A stretch of 64,000 nt of DNA. Source: Sthenelais limicola. Lineage: Eukaryota > Annelida > Polychaeta > Phyllodocida > Sigalionidae. The notes under the pieces are model-generated. The model was not told the origin of the DNA, did not search any database, and was given only the letters and a program-made list of their open reading frames with translations. Position 1 is the stretch's first letter. Each line of letters begins with the position of its first letter. Both the position numbers and the translations under genes were made by a program. This document shows, one piece after another, positions 1-13,900 of the stretch. The stretch spans positions 20,402,684 through 20,466,683 of the forward strand of contig OW804102.1 in the NCBI GenBank assembly GCA_942159475.1, written 5' to 3'.

Positions 1-3000
1 TCAGGCATAGCTACACAGTGGTGAAATGTAGGTGTGAGAGGTGTGGTGTGTGTGTATGTGATGTGTGTTTAACACTGGCAACGGCCTTTAACTCATCACT
101 AGTGATGGGATCTTGAAATATAGATTTTTATTAACTGCCTATTATCGGTTTAGAAAATATTAATGCATCCCGGCTCTTGGAAATGACCATTTATGGATTT
201 CTGACGAGTTACTAGTGACGCAATCACCCGGCCGTTCAGCGCTATTTCATGCAGTAGGTAGCGGGAATGCGTTATACATTATTTTGTTATACCTCTACCA
301 ACTGTGTATGTGTGTTATTATGGTATGCGAGATTGTACTGATGTACACATACATGCATACACACGTATGTAAGTATATATGTTTGTGTTTATACATACAT
401 GTACATATATAGTATGAATATACATTAGGCCTACATGAATTTACGGTGAGTTGGGTCTCAGGGTTTCTTTCTGAACTTCAAGCTCTCTATTCATGGGATG
501 TTATTCATAATTTTAGATTTTTTAACTTCTCAGGTAATGCTCCCCAGATTAGAATTAATTGCCATCGGGGATTGCTCTTTCAGCCATATCTAATTAACCA
601 TGCATCCTACTGGCGGAATCTGTCACTACGGTTTGGGTTGGCTGGATATCACGGTTTACACTGATTACACGTGCTCTCAAGGCAAGTACTGTGGAAAAAT
701 GTGTCAAATTAAATGAAGGAAATAAACTATAATACTTCCACCATTATTCCAATTTATCTGTTGTTTAAAAATTACTGTTGTTTGAACAAATATCTAAAGC
801 TGTGAAAAGGATCTAAAATGATTCGAAAATGAAACAATTAGGAACTGGTCGGTTGTGTTCTATCATGGGAAATGCTGCGATCGGGAAATGCTGTCAGGGT
901 TGATCCAGCTACTTGGTGGTGGCTGATTATTGAAACAATTTCATAATAAATTGACGAATCCTAACCCTAACCCTAAGCCTAATGTTTCTGTGCAAAGCAA
1001 ACTCTATCCATTAGAGAGAATCATATATAGGTCCTCATAGCATCGCTGTATATGACCAGAAGTCGAAGGATTTTCCACTACATGTTCCCTTGTTGGAGGA
1101 GTGTGTGTGAGGTGCGTGGGGTTTGAAGGTATGTAAGGTGTGTGTAAGATGTATGTGAAGTCTATGTGTATACACAGGTTTGCTCTATTCTACTAGAATG
1201 AGTGGCCTTTATATATACCGTAAGAAGTTTTATTTCAATATTACGATTACATTCAATTATTTATAGGGAGATGGGGTAGACCCTTTTGTAATCGACAGTT
1301 CCTCTCAAACTGAATATAAGATGTTTTTCTGTTAAAATATAAGTACAATGTAATACTACGATAATACAACGTTATGGCATCATTCTCCTCACAGCGATTA
1401 AAATTACTTAACAATCTTTGCATCTGTTTTGTCATTAGATGTTAATAATTTTTAAAACTTTTATATCTACAGTTTTACTCACTTGGTGTAGTTAAAGGTA
1501 TACTACTTATCTTTAAGTGAGATATGTTATCACTAGATACACTTATAATAATAATTTTATTTCATCTTTAATTTTTAAGTTTTGTATTGCGTTTGTCACA
1601 AATATCCTCCAATTTATCCACATCAAATTTTAGCATATGCGAAGTCTTAAGAAATCCTCATTTATGACAGCTGTTCTAAATATTTCTTTTCTAAGACCTT
1701 GTGAGATCCATTGGGTGGACGCAACAAAAATCAGTCATCTTCTCATCTTCTCAGTCCTTGGGACTGAAATTTGCAGAGAGTTTTTTATTCCTTTTAGTGA
1801 TTTAAGATTTAGGTTTTTATCTATATATCTTGTGTCAAGATTCTTTTTATTCTGTGACTCCAAAAGATGGGATTCTCTTCTATCGGTTAGAAAAGGTCGT
1901 TATAGTTCTCTATGGGTTTCCCCAGTACTGGAACTCTTATCTATTCCTTTGATTATTCGAACTATTGGGTTTTGGATTGTTTGTACTTTTGTAGGAGATT
2001 TTTTGTGCACCCTTATGAATTGTATTTCTACAGGCATATTCACTCCAACGTTGTGTAACAAGTGTAAACGGGGATTTTACCCTTATTTCTGACACTCGGT
2101 TACAATGTATTTTAATGGATGTCATGAATATTTGTGTACTATTGTACTTTTAGGACTTCTCATCTGCCAGAGAAATAACAAGGCTGAATCTCTCAAATCC
2201 GAGCATAATTGGAGCTTAAGGAGGCTGGCCACAATTCCGCGCTGGGGCATGGTGCGTGATTTGTCGGAATTTGCCGTTATACGGTCGTCATATTCTCTCT
2301 TTTGCGACATATCTTGTCTGGTAATTAACAGACAACTTTTTCACAAATCATATTTTGAAATGACATATAAAAAGGTGTATGATATTTGTTTTAAGCATAA
2401 ATGGGGTCATTTCTGGCATATTTTACAACATACATGGTTTAATTCCCAAGCTAAATCTCGCACTTCTTCGTTGATAATTCACCGACGGCTTAGTATTTCA
2501 GGGTAGAACATGGACATTTCTGTTGAAATCGATAACTAAAAGACATGTTAAGGTTGTAGAGTCGAAAAAGTATCATCTAGGTCTAGCCTATCTAACTAAG
2601 AGTAAGCATGCAACAGGTCAACGATGTCAACTGTCAAATTTACGGCAAACCGGACCTCAGACTCAACCTTGACCTGACACTTGCAATGTTGTCTACCAAA
2701 AAACTATTGTGGTGGACACCCAATATATTTGACTGTTTTTTAATCTAAACTGTTATGAGAATATGATATGTGAATCTGAAAGAAATCTGACTTTTTCCTG
2801 ATGAAATATGCGAAAATGTGTAGAATTATGACATTTTCCTGCAGGAAATCAACCCCACCGTGGGGAAATAAATATGGAAAGGTCATTGATAAATGGCATT
2901 TTCGTGTTCAAGATGCTTGAAACTACCAGTGTAGTGGGGCAGTTTTGGGTGAAAATCCGATGACATTTCGAAATTGTGGCCAGCCTCCTCAACGGTAGAG

Positions 3001-4332
3001 ACACAACAAAATGAAACTAGGATCAGAGAAAGAGTTTCAAGGGATTGAGGGAAAGTATGTTGATGGGACTATACTGTAGACCCAGCCTGTGTTAACCTCC
3101 CATGCTGACTCTGTGCTGGTATTAGCAATAGTTTAAATAACTCACAGCCAAGGCTGGCTCTTCTACTATTTGTATAAGCGAGCGTTTTGTAACAGCAGTA
3201 GATAATGTTTAACAAGGATTATCTCTGTCAGGTTCTTGACAATCAATTCCTTGGCATGCTGAGAAGGACACAATATCTAGACATTTACACTGATTTACAG
3301 GTATAGCCTGAGACTGCGGCCTTAGCCTCACAATATACTCTCTTATACATAGTGAATGTGAATATAAAGTGTTGAATCAGACGTGAGACACTGGGAGGCG
3401 CCTCTGACAATATGACACTGAGCCGGACTGGTGCAAAAGTGGAGCGGGCAGGGATGGAAACGATCAGAGCACTCCCACTTTCCATTTGCCATGCAGAGGA
3501 AACGTCTTTCCTTTTAGAATATCAATTCAAATACTGGGCACAAGGTCACTCTGGCTTGGGAAATAACTCAAGCAGAAAGAGGCAAACAGAATACATTTGT
3601 TTTTATGTCTTTATTGTGTCACTAGATATATAATCAACAGTGATAATTCAATGACAGTGAATAAAAATGAGTTTGATGTATTTTGGGCACCGTTTACAAA
3701 TGCATTTTATTTTTGTATTCAACATTTTTATTCAGCAAGACATGGTTATTCGTCAAGACCAGAGCACACGGGATATACCATGCTATTCTGCCTAGCCTGT
3801 GTCTAGTGTGGGTTTATCTAGGCGCATGATTATTTAATGCAACTAAAACAAGAGTTAATGATATCGCTACTATTCTCAGGATCGCTGATTTACTACAAAT
3901 TCAAGATATTATAACAGAAATAACAAGAAAAGAAATAGTAATCCATATGAAGAAGTATGCTATATGATATAATTAAAATGTCAATTTAAAACCGTCACCG
4001 ACGCATCTTTCATATTCATGACAGTCAAGGTAGGGTTTCTAATACAGCAAACAATTAGATAATAATCATTTTAAAGCATCAACACGAGCAGGCTTTATTT
4101 AGTGAAGTTTGTGAGTCTGAATGTTGTGTGAGTTCTCTTGGCCCGGTGTGTTGGGCGATTAGAACCTGACGTTGTAGCGGGAAATGTTGGAAACGTTGGC
4201 CTATCGCAGTATTAAAAAAGATAGACAAATATGAGAATATAATTATATATACGTATGCTACGATACTTATGCAAGACATTTCAGGGCGTGGCAATTAACC
4301 TCCAGTCATACGTACAGTGGATACCCTCCGTA
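1..4332. other. Intergenic; no gene recognised
   Basis: AT-rich sequence with GT/TG simple repeats at the left edge, two or three telomere-like ccctaa units near 960-975, and the 780-bp inverted-terminus element at 2216. The open frame at 1637-2092 (Phe/Ser/Ile-rich, no domain) looks like chance. Confidence 0.5.
2216..2993. mobile_element. 780-bp element with 20-bp inverted termini
   Basis: The left end ttaaggaggctggccacaat is mirrored by attgtggccagcctcctcaa on the right. The TTAA at the left edge hints at a piggyBac-like target, but the right edge reads tcaa. No coding sequence is recognised inside. Confidence 0.6.
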
Positions 4333-4501
4333 ATTGGTCCCGTAAATACCCTACGTAAAGTCTAAAAACAGCCGTCAATGTTGGGTCTTCATGGGGCATT
4401 TCACATGCGATGTTCACAGATTTTAGTGCAATAGAGTCCTCTGCGGCACAAAATCGCATGGGAATCTTCTTAGTGGACTAGGCCCTTGACGGGACCAATT
4501 T
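4333..4501. mobile_element. Foldback MITE family C, copy 1 (extended)
   Basis: The core (tcacatgcgatgttcacaga, tcctctgcggcac, aaatcgcatggg) is flanked by a further inverted pair attggtcccgt and acgggaccaat. Confidence 0.6.
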
Positions 4502-4580
4502 ACGTATATAGTCGATACCCTACAACACCCTCGCCAAACGAATGGTAATGGTAATAGCCAGGATATCTGCTACTTTAAGG

Positions 4581-4774
4581 GTGGTCTCCACTGGCTGCGG
4601 TAATCTCTGCAGTAAGCTTTGCGATGGTTTTGTGATGGTGAGGAGTGGCGAGGTTCTGTCTACATGGCCAGTGAATCATGTAGGCAGGACCTCGTCATTC
4701 CTCTCCACCTACAGAACCAGCACAAACCATCGCAAGGCTTACCACAGAGCTTACTGCAGCCAATGGAGACCCCA
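4581..4774. repeat. Foldback (imperfect palindrome) just past the channel stop codon
   Basis: ggtctccactggctgcggta and cagtaagctttgcgatggtt on the left pair with aaccatcgcaaggcttac and actgcagccaatggagacc on the right. It begins 32 bp beyond the stop. It could be a MITE or a 3'UTR structure. Confidence 0.65.
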
Positions 4775-4805
4775 CTTTACGCTTCATTAGTTGAATATAT
4801 TGACT

Positions 4806-4972
4806 TTATTCTTGAGGTTGGTATTGATATGGTTTGTCTGGCTGTTCTGCATCTTTCGTCTTCACGTTCCTCTTGCCTGCCTTTACAGAGCCGTAGATGA
4901 GTAGATCGAGAACCTCACAGAGTGTGAGGACGCTTGCCCCTAGCAGCAATCCCATGAAGCCACCTACATCGC
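4806..4972 (-). CDS. Channel last exon: selectivity filter, TM2 and C-terminus
   Basis: [19 protein letters not shown] covers the pre-TM2 segment and the G-A-S selectivity filter, followed by the TM2 helix and a short basic/polar tail of about 27 residues ending QPQE. The stop is TAA. The stop codon lies inside an AATAAA hexamer (4805-4810), a possible polyadenylation signal. Another AATAAA occurs on this strand at about 4094-4099. Confidence 0.93.
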
Positions 4973-7900
4973 CTGAAAGTGGTCAAGTAAAATGAGTCAC
5001 AAGTCGCAAAACTGGTATTTTTCAAAGTGTTTTATTCGCCAGATCCCTTTGTTGAAATGTTCTCATTTTTTGAGAGATTTGCGCTGTACATCATATGAAT
5101 TCATGTGTCAAATCTGAAGCATGTGCATTAAATATATCGTTGCATTTCTAAGGTCATCTTACATGAGTATATTTAGCTACTTTACTAGTAATGGTCCACC
5201 TAGAAATATTGCAAACTTTTTTCAAAATACAAATATCAAATTTAGAATATAGAAACATATATTAAATGTCCTAATGTTTATTATCATTGGAATCAACTTG
5301 ATCTCATCTTTTCAAATTTGATGAGTTCTCAAAATTCCTTTTTTGCGACGCATTTTGCTAAAACACATCACATAATAACATGTATAACATATATTGGATG
5401 GACACCTATAATTATGCGATAAAGAAATCTAGAAACTTGTTCCAGGCATCAGAGGAGTTATTTCAAAATGTAGGAGTAAGATAGATCTACTTACTGAGAA
5501 ACTGTGATGTATCGTAAGCCTCAGTTTGTTTGACTTTCTGATATTTAAGCTGTTTGAAGTAGACATCCATTTTTAAGAAGTTATCACTGAAACAAAGTCA
5601 AAAGAGAGACAAAGTCAAAAGAGAGAAATTTGATATTCTATATGTATGACAAGGACGATCCCTATTATCACCACCACTATTATATTATTATTTCTTTCTT
5701 ATATACGTTCATATTTAAATAAAACCCCACTCTCTGTCTTCCAACTGTTGCCCTATGGTGAAGAATTAAATAATTGATGATGAATGTAAATGGATTATAA
5801 AAATCAATGATAGGTATGGTAGTTAAGTTAAGAAATGGTTGTTATGGGTTGTAATATCATAACGTCAATATTCAAATATCTAGAGGAATACAAGTCTGGG
5901 GAACGACAATAAATACAATCTAAATTTCTACCCACCGCACAAATACATGGTTGATTTCTTGCTTGCTGGTGTAGCGGGTGTTGTCTGCACGGACTGTATC
6001 CAGGGCACTAATCAGTTTATTCTTGACGCCCAGCAGCTCTCCGTCAAACCGGTTCACTTCCGTGAGCAGTTTCTCGTAGTAATCTGTAGATATAGAGTGA
6101 AGCGTATCACCTTCATTCCATCGTCATAGAGTTGTTCAACATTTTATAGATACTTTATGATAAAGGTTTTAAATGGTCCCCTGCACAGACCTCGCCTCTG
6201 GGTTTTATAAGGCAGTCACCCATCCCGAGAGAAGTATTGAATCATTGAAACGTGAACAATGATAATATTTATTAAAATCTGTATTATTTTTATAATGAAC
6301 CCATGAAAATATTGCTAGTATTAGTTCATAAGCAATAAAAGAAGCTATCAATAATACTCACTGTCAATTGCATTACTTATGTTTCGTGTAGCAACCACCT
6401 TGACGAAATCAGAGATATTTCTATCTTTTATATTCCAGATATTCCTAAGCTCTCCCTCTCCAAGGTTTGGCTTGTCAGGATTGTCCAGGTTGGCTGTTGG
6501 ATCTCTCCACAACTGCATTCCACCGGCTGAATCGTACATATGAGACTTATTGATATAAGGACTCAGGTCTGCTGCCAATTCCATTATTTGCTGATAGGAA
6601 CTCTTAAGATGTATGATTGTATCTGTCATGAATGTCGTCAAAGTTGCTGAGATGCGGTTGATACTTTCTGTGAACTTGGTTATATTTGTTGTCATGTCAT
6701 TCGAAATAAAACTCTGCAAGATTTTCCTTTTATTGATCTTTCCACATTCATAGTTTCTCAGTTCTTTCTCAAGTTGTTCGTGGCCAAGTGAGATGGTCTT
6801 GATCTCTTCTGTGTAACTGTAGATGAAGACCTCGCGGTTGGCTATTTCTTGAGCACTTTTGTTGTGCTGTACTATCTGAGCTTTGATACGGTCTAGAAGA
6901 GTCGTGTATTCTTTAAGGCACACTTTTAGCTCTCCATCACTGTCCTTGTAAGCTGCGTAGTCAGTTTGGAAATCACTTTGGGTACGGAGAAGTTGACTGA
7001 TGTTCCGTTTCTTGACATGATCAGTCATAATGTTAGCCAGCTCCGTGAGCTTATTGAGCCGAGTACGGGTGCTGTTTAAGAGCTTGGTACACATGTCTGT
7101 GTTCTGAATCAACGTCCTTGGCAGCCACTTTACGTGGTTTTTCTCTCGGTAGGACTCTGCCACGAAGGTTATGTTTCTTAATTTGACCTCCATCAGACCC
7201 ATAATCTCTTCAAGGAATTGAGCCTGTTTTAGCGAGTCGGTTAGAAAGCTGGGGAGGTATTCATGGTTTCTATTCACGTAGAAGAGCTGGTCCAGTTCAG
7301 ACAAAGCACGACGGAGCCCCAGGGAAAGAGAAATGTACAGATCATAAGTGTCTAAGTAGTAAAAGTCATAGGCCTCGATAAAATGGGCCACGTCACCAAG
7401 TAGAATAGTTGTGTCATTTTGAAATACCTCGACCATCCCTTTCGCTGCAGTGACAGCGCGGGAGAATAAAGAGTCTTTTTCGCCTAAATACTCTCTAGTG
7501 AATTTCTGCATTTCTGCATAGTTGTGGAGTACATCGTGGAACATAAGGATGTCGATAGTGAAGGTGTTGCCTTCCACATGCTGACGAGTCTCTAATGCTT
7601 TGTCAAACTTCGTTCTGAGATCTGAGTCGTTAGCGAGGATTTTGTCCACACTAATTGAGGAGAGGGTGGCATAGGATAGGGACGGTTCGTACACAGCCTG
7701 ATCACAAGGCTTGGGACACTCACACACGCTCTCTTCGTCTTCTGCCATGATAGTATCTTTGAAAAAAAGCAAATTGAAAAAGTGTTTACAAATTGGTCTA
7801 TGGGGAATGGCGTTATTAGCTCATACTATAAAAATTCATTTTGCAACTACCATTATACAACTTGACGGTGTCAATGACAAAGTCAAAGAATTCAGAATTT

Positions 7901-10900
7901 AATCCATAATTAAGAACACTTCCACCTATCATACTATTTTTGTAGATTCTCTAGATACAGTATGATTGTTATGGTATTGAATGGCATACTTAGAGTCAAC
8001 GTGGATAAGGGATTGTTCATAACTAACCACGTGGAGTGGGGGGAGAACATTCTTGTGCAAAATTGTATGAACCCCCTTAAAGTCTTGCCCCCCCTCATCT
8101 TTGTAGTTCTGAGGCTGTGCAAAAACACATGTCCCCCACTCGGCACACAAAAGGGGGCTCCCCCCTCAGAGTCTGTGCAAAAAAGGTGCCCCCCGAAAAT
8201 CCCCCCCCCCGTGGTTAAAAATGAACAACAGTCCCTAAGAAACCCCCATGCTCTCCTCTATTAGTATCAGTGCTACAAGGTCATGTACTGATTCTGTATT
8301 CTCCTAATACTTTTGCTTTAGTACATTTTCAAAACGATTTACTCACTTATACTCTTGATGGCACATCCAAAATAATTAGAGACGTTGCACAAAGGGGGTA
8401 AGTCTGAAAGATGGATTAAAGTCAAATTATGATATAAGAAGACCATAACCTGATTGTTATATTATTACGCAATTATGACGTAATAGTGATTAACCACATT
8501 ATGATTAATGACCTAATTAACTATGACCTTTAATGACTCTAATTACCCTATGAAATTAATCAATTACAACGTACCAATACACTCCACATTAAAACAGATA
8601 CCGAGGTTGAAGTGTGTGGCATTTTCTTTTATAGGCTACAATTTATAATAAAATTTATCTAAGAAACAAAATGAAAATAGAGTGAAACTAGCAACGAGCC
8701 TATAGTAAAATAAGTAAGTGGAGTAGGTAAAGTACCGGATCGTGCTGGCATATATTCATCCCTACACTGACACGTGCGGTTGAGCCTCCTAAGTTCACAT
8801 TCCATGGTACAACGAGAAAAGCGATACTCGTCATAAAAATCAAGATCTTTACTTTTACAATCACCCCACGGCTCCGGCAGGTTCTTAGCCTGTGTAATGG
8901 AGAACAACATGGATAAATGATAAATATTCAGTTCAGACGTGCTCTAAAGATGTATCATGTGTATCAATTACGTTTGTATAAACATATCACAGCAGCAGAA
9001 TATTGATGAATTCGGTCATATATACTGGTCAGATTTTCAGAAAATACACAATCAACATTGCTACACATCTCTCAAATTCTGTTAATTAGAGTGAAAAATG
9101 ATAAATACTTAGTATATCTGAATGTATTCCGTATTGTATTCATTCAATACATCTGTCTGGTTATGTTAAACTGTATTTTGAACCTGATGTTCGTCTTAAA
9201 TTTGGGTTATTTGAGAGGATTGGTGAGGGCGAATTGTACAGTTTCTGAAAACTTGACCCATACGTCAATTTGTGTAGGATCATAATAGCTGAAAATGCAG
9301 CTTTAAAAGGCCTAAAAAGTACCTAACATTGCTGATAGTAAAAAGGTCGTACCAGACCGTACTTACATCACTGCGCATGATACCTATGAGTGCATGCTGG
9401 CCGGGGGAGATGGCAAAGCCCAGGTCCCTCACCTGGGGCAGCTCATCTTGTGGATGCAAGAACACCTGTGTTAATGATAGAACTATTGTTAGAGTTCCCC
9501 AGTCTTGCTATTGAACTAACGGCCAGCTTCTCACATGTCACGTCTAATTGAAAATATCATTGTTGATTGTGGAGGATTTCAAATTCAGGATTATAAAATC
9601 ATAATCAAAATCATGAATTAAATTCCTCTGGCACTTCCTTTTTCCAAAGGCTAACTGAATTATCAGGAATACAATATTGTATTTTAAATTATGTACGAGT
9701 AGAGACCATGTTTCGATACAAAATAGGTGTTTTGAACCACTGCTTTATCAATAATATTTCGTCTATTTTGTCATGTTTATGAAATGCAATTGTAAATAAG
9801 GATAATCCTCTAACTGAATAGAGTAAGCAATGTATTCTAACTTCCTTTTTTCACTAGCTAGTATGTAATGCCTGAATTGTATATATTATATTTTGAGTTC
9901 TTACTATTTTGCGAAGCAACGCATGAAAACGTCCATGTATGCTTCCATTAAATATTATAATTATTGGCCTTAAATAAATAAAAAAAAATAGAACAAATTA
10001 TGTTGACGAGGGATGGATTGTATGAGAGAGGGTATATATGCACTCAGTACCTTGATTCCAGCATCAGTGTTGGGACCAGGCATATACTCGTACTGCTCTA
10101 TGTTTAGAGTCAACCGTAGACCAAATCTGGAACCTGTATAACACACACAATATTTCTATATATAACTGGTGGCTTTACGCTATATAATGCACTGCATTTG
10201 TACAAACACATCGTAGCACAATACCACTGTAGCCATTCTCTGCAATCATTCACGGATTTAGGACAATGTCCAACCAATCAGCATTTTGGAGCCAAATAAC
10301 TTGATATTAAATTTAATTATTGTTTATAATCAGTCAGAAAGTTCATATTTCATATAATCACAAAGGCATAGGGTGTTGTCCGATCTTGTGAGTCTGAGTT
10401 ATGAAGAAGATTGAAGAATGAACAATAACTGCGCTGTCAGTTATGCGTATTTTCCATCACTTTAATCATTATTATTTGTTAAATAAATGTGTAAGGCCAA
10501 TAAAAATATTTAAAAAAGAAAGAAAAGATATATGTATGTTTACTGACACTGTAGGCGGGGCACGGTTAATCACTCTCTTGACAAGCCATTATGTGATTAC
10601 ATCATCGTTATAAGTTATGATACTTTTAAGAGGTTGATATCTGATAATTGCCATTCCCAGGTCTGGGCAATCCATGTATCAAACACAGTAGATAGGGACG
10701 GCATAGAGAGTATACAATAACTTGTGTGGAACATAAAGACCCAAGGCTTATCGTAGTGCTAAGTTTAAGAGTGAGGAGTATTATTGAAAATATATTGGGT
10801 GTACTTTACCTGTTTTTGAGGTATTGAAGGAGATATTGTCATCATCGTTGAATGTATAACACACACCATAGTCTGTCACCTGTTTACTAAAGTGGCTATG

Positions 10901-13900
10901 GTTATACTCCTTCCCATCCCATATACATCTGGGGTTTAAATCGGATAAAATGTCAATTTTAGAAATGTACCGTTGTGTATGGAATCAATTTATATATATA
11001 TATATAATAATTTTTATTCAGTAATCAATCAATACAGAATGGGATGTTCCTTCTACGGATAGTTCTTCCCGGACAACCTTAACAAATCAAATCGTACAGT
11101 AATAAATCATGACATTTTTGATTTCACATGGATTCTGTATACAGACATATTCATAGTTATTATTATAAAATTTCGAACTCGCTGTATTGAGGCAGATAGT
11201 ATTATTTAAATACATTAGACTTTTACAATTTTGTATTCTGCTCTTAGTTATATTTTTACACACTTATATAAATATAGATAGCATAGTGTTGAGAGAATGA
11301 ACACTGTTGTCGTTTACATCGACTGACCTCCCTGTACTAGGATGCTTTCGTTACGATCAAGCAGCATAACACTTACTTCTGATAGTATCCATTATTTTAC
11401 TAAAAGTGACGAGTTAAAGTATTTTCACCTATTGTAGTATATTAATTGCAACTTTACTATCTCAGAGATATTTCTAGTTTTATTCATACTGTGCAATAGT
11501 GTATATACAATATAATATTAATTTTTTCTTTTTCGAAAGAGAGCCTCCCTGAACTGGGTGGGCATAATCACATATTTTCCCCTGTACTGGGTAACAACAA
11601 TTCACATTTCACATTATACATTTCACATTTCAATGGTAAAAATCAGTGACTATTTGAGGTTTGGCTTCATTCCTACCCTTTCCCTGCAAACATTTTAGTT
11701 ATGAATATATGGAATTATTGTTCATAGGTTGATTGATATATAAATGACGGGATACCACAATGATCCTAGGGACTGTTCATTTATACTCCACTGGAGGGGA
11801 GGAGGAGGAGAATTTTGAGGGGAAGAACCTATATTGTACAGTCTCTGAAGGGCCATCTTTTTGGCGCAGACTAGTGGAGGGCATCTTTTGTTTGGGGGGA
11901 GAGGGGGGGGGGGGGCACAGACTCATAACTACAATGATGTAAGGGGGAGGGGGTCAGGAAATTTTGCACAAACTTTTAAGGGCGGGGGGGGGGGGGGCAA
12001 GACATTTTGCACAAGACCTTTTCGCAATTCTCAATAAATATGAACAGTCCCTTATAGAGTTACTTTTACGTACATACAACGTCACCACACATTGTTTTCC
12101 TAATTTTAAGCCGTTAACAAATGACCTTCCACACGTTTCTTTCACCTATTTATTGGTGCACCTTTCTCATGCTTACTTGTAAATGAAGTCTTCGCCTTGA
12201 TGTCCTACCGAGTTGTACACGTCTGTCATATTAAGTTCATAGCCTATAAATAGAAGTAGAAGGCACGCGTCGCTTTAATCTAATGAAGTAAACGTTATGA
12301 GTGAGACCTTGCATTTCTACATGTTCCACTATAGGCTAGTACGAACAGATTTAACATTGAATATCTTAATATTTGATTTATCTTGCTCAGTGCCAGTAAA
12401 ATGTAACTGATATAAGGGATCAATACCTAACTTGGTTCTGAGACCGTCTAAAGAGTTTGATGATAAGTCATCTGCGTCTGTCCTACTTCCATCATCTGTG
12501 GATTCGTCATCTTGTGCTTCATCCTCAGGTCCTGGATACATGAGCAAGGTGACATGGACACTATAGTCTGTCCGATAAATACTTGACACCCAAGAATGGG
12601 GAAAAAGTGGGGGATTTTGTACTTCTATTTATGACAAGGGCCTGTCAACACTTTGCCCAGCGAGCCGCTCTTTGCAATCAACCATGCCAAAAAAAGGACC
12701 AGTATAACCAGCTCTTTCTTCCTTCCAAGTAAAACAACAACTGCTGCACATGGATCAGAGGCAGCGCAATACAATACAGCTGTATATTTGTATGGTCGGT
12801 CACAAACGGCGACTCAGAGGGCACAGGTCTGAAGTCGAAATGCCCTCTTCTAAAAGTATCTAGGGAATCCCGTGTCGACTACTTTTTGGACGGACTATAG
12901 TAATGAGCAACATTGGACACATATTCAGAAAGTAGTTAGTTGCAAATACCATGGATCAGTAATTTGTGAGTTATTAACATGAGGACATGAACCAGTTTTG
13001 TTATAGTTAAGGTTCTACTGCTATTATGAACTAAAAGTCTCCAGGAATATATAGACACAAATTGGTGCACCACAATGTGTCACAATGTGTATTCATGGGA
13101 GACGTGCCTTGAAATTTAGAATCATACTGATGGAAATGGCGTATTTAATGGTAAATGAATTTACCTTGACAGTTTTCCTCGTTCTCCTGGCCATCACATT
13201 TGGTGGGATCGTTATTGGCGATGTCAGCTTGTGTGGAGTTACATGTAAGATCCTCTGGTGTGCACGCCACATTATCTAAAGGATGTGGTATAAAGCTTTC
13301 ACGTGGTAATTTATCAAAGTACGCACTATAATTCCATTAAATACAATATCTAATTTCGGATAACACAAATCCATATGAGTTACAAACGTCTGTTATGTCT
13401 CTTATGAAACATAGACAAGATACAAGAGATAAAATAGATCCCTTCTAACTTCTACAATGCAGATCTATATGACAAGCAAGACGCTTTAGTGAACCAACGC
13501 GTGACCAAGCAGTGTTGATCCTATGGATGTTCATAATTAACATGGGGTGGGGGATGGAGAATTTACACAAAGTTCTTGTGCAAAATTGTATGACCCCCCT
13601 TAAAGTCTTGTGCAAATTTCTGTAGTTCTGGGTCTGTGCAAAGATGCCCCCACACTTTTAGAGCTTGCGCAAAAAGGTGGCCCCTTTAGAGTATGTGCAA
13701 AAAAATGCCTCCCTTTAGAGTCTGCACAAAAAATGTGCCCCCCTTCAGAGTCTACACAAAACGGTGCTCCCACCCCCTGAAAATTCTGCTCTCCCCCAGT
13801 GGTTACAAATGAACAGTTCCTTATTAATGCGTCAATTTATTTAGTTTACAAAGCAGAGTGCCTCGGTATGGCTACCTACCTTGATCGCTGCATGGCCCGA

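Noticed and set aside
959..978. Telomere-like ccctaa units
   Set aside because: Only two or three units, with one variant; too short to indicate a telomere or a fusion site.
1637..2506. Two consecutive frames of 151 and 133 codons
   Set aside because: Phe/Ile/Ser-rich from AT-rich DNA, no domain or splice context, and the second runs into the inverted-terminus element at 2216.
10929..10990. Upstream extension of the CIWDGKEY exon reading [11 protein letters not shown]
   Set aside because: It resembles the family but has no AG acceptor upstream before an in-frame stop; the cccag at 10929 is the first usable acceptor.
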